From contig OZ024740.1 in assembly GCA_964016885.1 (NCBI GenBank), forward strand, positions 296,552,670 to 296,616,669: a DNA stretch of 64,000 bases, in the 5' to 3' direction. This DNA is from Eledone cirrhosa (lineage: Eukaryota; Mollusca; Cephalopoda; Octopoda; Eledonidae). The first letter of the stretch is position 1. Each line of letters opens with the position of its first letter. Below the pieces are notes generated by a model, which saw only the letters and a list, made by a program, of their open reading frames with translations, ran no database searches and was not told the origin of the DNA. Shown piece by piece: positions 60,787-64,000 of the stretch. Position numbers and translations under genes: made by a program.

Positions 60787-62647
60787 GGTGGATCCTTTTT
60801 TTATTTGGGTGCCCCGATTTTTATGGGGGGTCCGTTTTTTATTTGGGTGCCCCGTTTATTATTTGGGCGCCCCGTTTTTTTATGGGGGCCTTCTTTTATT
60901 TGGGTGCCCGTTTTTTTATGGGGGGTCCGTTTTTTATTTGTGTGCCCCGTTTTTTAATGGGGGGTCCGTTTTTTATTTGGGTGCCCCGTTTTTTATTTGG
61001 GTGTCCCGTTTTTTATGGGTGTCCGTTTTTTATTTGTGTGCCCCGTTTTTTATTTGTGTGCCCCGTTTTTTTATGGGGGGTCCGTTTTTTATTTGAGTGC
61101 CCCGTTTTTTATTTGGGTGCCCCGTTTCCTATTTGTGTTCCCCGTTTTTTAATGGGGGGGGTCCGTTTTTTGTTTGGGTGGCCCGTTTTTTAATGGGCGG
61201 GTCCGTTTTTTATTTGGGAGCCCCGTTTTTTATGGGGGGGTCCGTTGGGTGCCCCGTTTTTATATGGGGGGCGTCCGTTTTTTACGGGGTGTCCGTTTTT
61301 TTACGGCTCTCCGTTTTTTATTTGTGTGCCCCTTTTTTTATTTCGGTGCCGCGTTTCTTTATGGGTGGCTCCGTTTTTTATTTGTGTGCCCCGTTTTTTT
61401 ATGGTGGGTCCTTTTTTATTTGGGTGCCCCGATGTTTATGGGGGTGTCCGTTTTTCATTTGGGTGCCTCGTTTTTTATTTGGGCGCCCCGTGTTTTTATG
61501 GGGGGCCGTCTTTTATTTGGTTGCCCGTTTTTTTATGGGGGGTCCGTTTTCTATTTGGGTGCCCCATCTTTTAATGGGGGGTCCGTTTTTATTTGGGTGG
61601 CCCGTATTTTTATGGGGGTGTCCGTTTTTTATTTGGGTGCCCCGTTTTTTATGGGGGATCCGTTTTTTATTTGGGTGCCTCGTTTTTTATTTGGGTGTCC
61701 CGTTTTTTTTATGGGGGTCCGTTTTTTATTTGAGTGCCCCGTTTTTTATTTGGGTGCCCCGTTTTTTATTTGGGTGCTCCGTTTATTTATTTGGGTGCCC
61801 CGTTTTTTATTTGGGTGTCCCATTTTTTTATGGGGGTCCGTTTTTCATTTGGGTGTCCCGTTTTTTTATGGGGGCCGTTTTTTATGGGGGTGCGTTTTTT
61901 ATTTGGGTGCCCCGTTTTTTATTTGGGTGCCCCGTTTTTTATTTGAGTGCCCCGTTTTTTATTTGGGTGCCCCGTTTTTTATTTGGGTGCCTCGTTTTTT
62001 ATTTGGGTGCCCCGTTTTTTATTTGGGTGTCCCATTTTTTTTATGGGGGTCCGTTTTTCATTTGGGCGCCCCGTGTTTTTATGGGGGGCCGTCTTTTATT
62101 TGGTTGCCCGTTTTTTTATGGGGGGTCCGTTTTCTATTTGGGTGCCCCATTTTTTAATGGGGGGTCCGTTTTTATTTGGGTGGCCCGTATTTTTATGGGG
62201 GTGTCCGTTTTTTATTTGGGTGCCCCGTTTTTTATGGGGGATCCGTTTTTTATTTGGGTGCCTCGTTTTTTATTTGGGTGTCCCGTTTTTTTTATGGGGG
62301 TCCGTTTTTTATTTGAGTGCCCCGTTTTTTATTTGGGTGCCCCGTTTTTTATTTGGGTGCCCCGTTTATTTATTTGGGTGCCCGGTTTTTTATTTGGGTG
62401 TCCCATTTTTTTATGGGGGTCCGTTTTTCATTTGGGTGTCCCGTTTTTTTATGGGGGGCCGTTTTTTATGGGGGTGCGTTTTTCATTTGGGTGCCCCGTT
62501 TTTTATTTGGGTGCTCCGTTTTTTATTTGAGTGCCCCGTTTTTTATTTGGGTGCCCCGTTTTTTATTTGGGTGCCCCGTTTTTTATTTGGGTGCCCCGTT
62601 TCTTTATGGGTGGGTCCGTTTTTTATTTGGGTGCCCCGTTTTTTTAT
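60787..62647 (+). repeat. Terminal higher-order series, 1,861-bp copy
   Basis: Its markers are GGTGGATCC (60787), the T-less unit (61243) and two GCGCCCCGTGTTTTTATGG units 583 bp apart (61483 and 62066). The latter show a nested partial duplication absent from the 1,439-bp copy. Confidence 0.9.
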
Positions 62648-64000
62648 GGTGGATCCTTTTTTTATTTGGGTGCCCCGATTTTTATGGGGGGTCCGTTTTT
62701 TATTTGGGTGCCCCGTTTATTATTTGGGCGCCCCGTTTTTTTATGGGGGCCTTCTTTTATTTGGGTGCCCGTTTTTTTATGGGGGGTCCGTTTTTTATTT
62801 GTGTGCCCCGTTTTTTAATGGGGGGTCCGTTTTTTATTTGGGTGCCCCGTTTTTTATTTGGGTGTCCCGTTTTTTATGGGTGTCCGTTTTTTATTTGTGT
62901 GCCCCGTTTTTTATTTGTGTGCCCCGTTTTTTTATGGGGGGTCCGTTTTTTATTTGAGTGCCCCGTTTTTTATTTGGGTGCCCCGTTTCCTATTTGTGTT
63001 CCCCGTTTTTTAATGGGGGGGGTCCGTTTTTTGTTTGGGTGGCCCGTTTTTTAATGGGCGGGTCCGTTTTTTATTTGGGAGCCCCGTTTTTTATGGGGGG
63101 GTCCGTTGGGTGCCCCGTTTTTATATGGGGGGCGTCCGTTTTTTACGGGGTGTCCGTTTTTTTACGGCTCTCCGTTTTTTATTTGTGTGCCCCTTTTTTT
63201 ATTTCGGTGCCGCGTTTCTTTATGGGTGGCTCCGTTTTTTATTTGTGTGCCCCGTTTTTTTATGGTGGGTCCTTTTTTATTTGGGTGCCCCGATGTTTAT
63301 GGGGGTGTCCGTTTTTCATTTGGGTGCCTCGTTTTTTATTTGGGCGCCCCGTGTTTTTATGGGGGGCCGTCTTTTATTTGGTTGCCCGTTTTTTTATGGG
63401 GGGTCCGTTTTCTATTTGGGTGCCCCATCTTTTAATGGGGGGTCCGTTTTTATTTGGGTGGCCCGTATTTTTATGGGGGTGTCCGTTTTTTATTTGGGTG
63501 CCCCGTTTTTTATGGGGGATCCGTTTTTTATTTGGGTGCCTCGTTTTTTATTTGGGTGTCCCGTTTTTTTTATGGGGGTCCGTTTTTTATTTGAGTGCCC
63601 CGTTTTTTATTTGGGTGCCCCGTTTTTTATTTGGGTGCCCCGTTTATTTATTTGGGTGCCCCGTTTTTTATTTGGGTGTCCCATTTTTTTATGGGGGTCC
63701 GTTTTTCATTTGGGTGTCCCGTTTTTTTATGGGGGCCGTTTTTTATGGGGGTGCGTTTTTTATTTGGGTGCCCCGTTTTTTATTTGGGTGCCCCGTTTTT
63801 TATTTGAGTGCCCCGTTTTTTATTTGGGTGCCCCGTTTTTTATTTGGGTGCCTCGTTTTTTATTTGGGTGCCCCGTTTTTTATTTGGGTGTCCCATTTTT
63901 TTTATGGGGGTCCGTTTTTCATTTGGGCGCCCCGTGTTTTTATGGGGGGCCGTCTTTTATTTGGTTGCCCGTTTTTTTATGGGGGGTCCGTTTTCTATTT
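62648..64000 (+). repeat. Terminal higher-order series, copy truncated by the window end
   Basis: All markers recur 1,861 bp after the previous copy: T-less unit 63104, GCGCCCCGTG at 63344 and 63927. Position 64000 corresponds to 62139, so the copy continues beyond the window. Confidence 0.92.

Larger units (their letters stand above)
1..64000 (+). repeat. Continuous ~20-bp satellite/minisatellite array filling the window
   Basis: Every stretch I read resolves into 18-21-bp units built on the core TTTTTTATTTGGG, with the T-rich strand on plus except in short inverted blocks. No unique sequence longer than one or two units was seen, so no gene-free gap needs separate explanation: the whole window is repeat. 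There is no flank at either end. Plus-strand composition is extremely skewed (about half T, A only about 5% in the right-hand two thirds). No transposon ends, RNA genes, splice-like gene structure or telomeric motif are visible. A nuclear heterochromatic array is the simplest reading; the species cannot be named from this sequence alone. Confidence 0.97.
19121..64000 (+). repeat. Subfamily B array (CCCG-type L/S monomers)
   Basis: Two units interleave: L, GGGTGCCCCGTTTTTTATTT (20 bp), and S, about TTTTTTTATGGGGGGTCCG (19 bp, variable G-run). L+S makes a 39-bp dimer and L+L+L a 60-bp trimer, both multiples of three. Nearly every unit has a CpG (CCCGTTT or TCCGTTT). Common variants are GGGTACCC, GGGCGCCCC, GGGTGTCCCG, GGGTGACCCG, TATAGGGGG and TTTCATTTT. 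No inverted blocks were seen in this array. Confidence 0.96.

Noticed and set aside
1..64000. CRISPR array
   Set aside because: The direct repeats abut with no unique spacers, there are no cas-like genes, and the units vary by substitution as in a satellite.
1..64000. Telomeric repeat or centromere protein box
   Set aside because: There are no runs of TTAGGG-like units. The G-rich parts belong to the 20-bp monomer, and no CENP-B-box-like motif was seen.
1..64000. TATA-like or CArG-like regulatory sites in TTTTTTATTTGG
   Set aside because: They occur in every monomer, the A/T stretch between CC and GG is 11 bp rather than 6, and no gene is adjacent. There is no basis to call promoters.

Overview
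The window is one uninterrupted tandem-repeat (minisatellite/satellite) array. I find no credible protein gene, RNA gene, transposon, CRISPR array or unique sequence anywhere in 64 kb. By my count it holds roughly 3,200 monomers of 18-21 bp. The array enters at base 1 and leaves at base 64000 without a flank, so it is longer than the window. It is almost certainly eukaryotic nuclear heterochromatin. The T-tract plus G-rich ~20-bp monomer recalls, from memory only, the ~20/41-bp minisatellites of bird microchromosomes and the W chromosome. That placement is a weak inference; other eukaryotes are possible.

Layout. Subfamily A occupies 1-19100. Its monomer is GGKGATCCATTTTTTATTTG (20 bp, K = T or G, about 30-35% GC, nearly CpG-free, a GATC in almost every unit). 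Subfamily B occupies 19101-64000. It mixes a 20-bp unit L (GGGTGCCCCGTTTTTTATTT) with a shorter unit S (about 19 bp, TTTTTTTATGGGGGGTCCG). It is about 45% GC, with a CpG in nearly every unit. A and B share the TTTTTTATTTGGG core and the same orientation, and they meet abruptly at one hybrid unit (19101-19120).

Array A contains 16 short inverted blocks (60-280 bp). All share one left breakpoint (GGATCCAT then CAAATAAAAA, with a decayed version in one block), and nearly all end in a palindrome centred on GGATCC. They fall into four recognisable lineages, so a single inversion was probably copied around by higher-order amplification. None was seen in 4124-9973 or in array B.

Higher-order repeats (HORs) dominate. 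In A there are two near-identical 2,098-bp copies (4196-8391), a ~1.5-1.6-kb pair (13.7-16.8 kb), a 1,057-bp offset (16.3-17.8 kb) and dispersed pairs. In B there are a ~6-kb pair (22.8-34.9 kb) with a partial third copy, a 3,187-bp pair (36.8-43.2 kb) each containing a nested 607-bp duplication, a ~4.5-kb pair (52.6-59.2 kb), and a 1.3-1.9-kb series running off the right end.

Many long plus-strand open frames exist, up to 862 codons at 34803-37391. They are artefacts: the B consensus has no TAA, TAG or TGA in any plus frame, and 39-bp dimers and 60-bp trimers preserve frame. They should not be annotated as genes.
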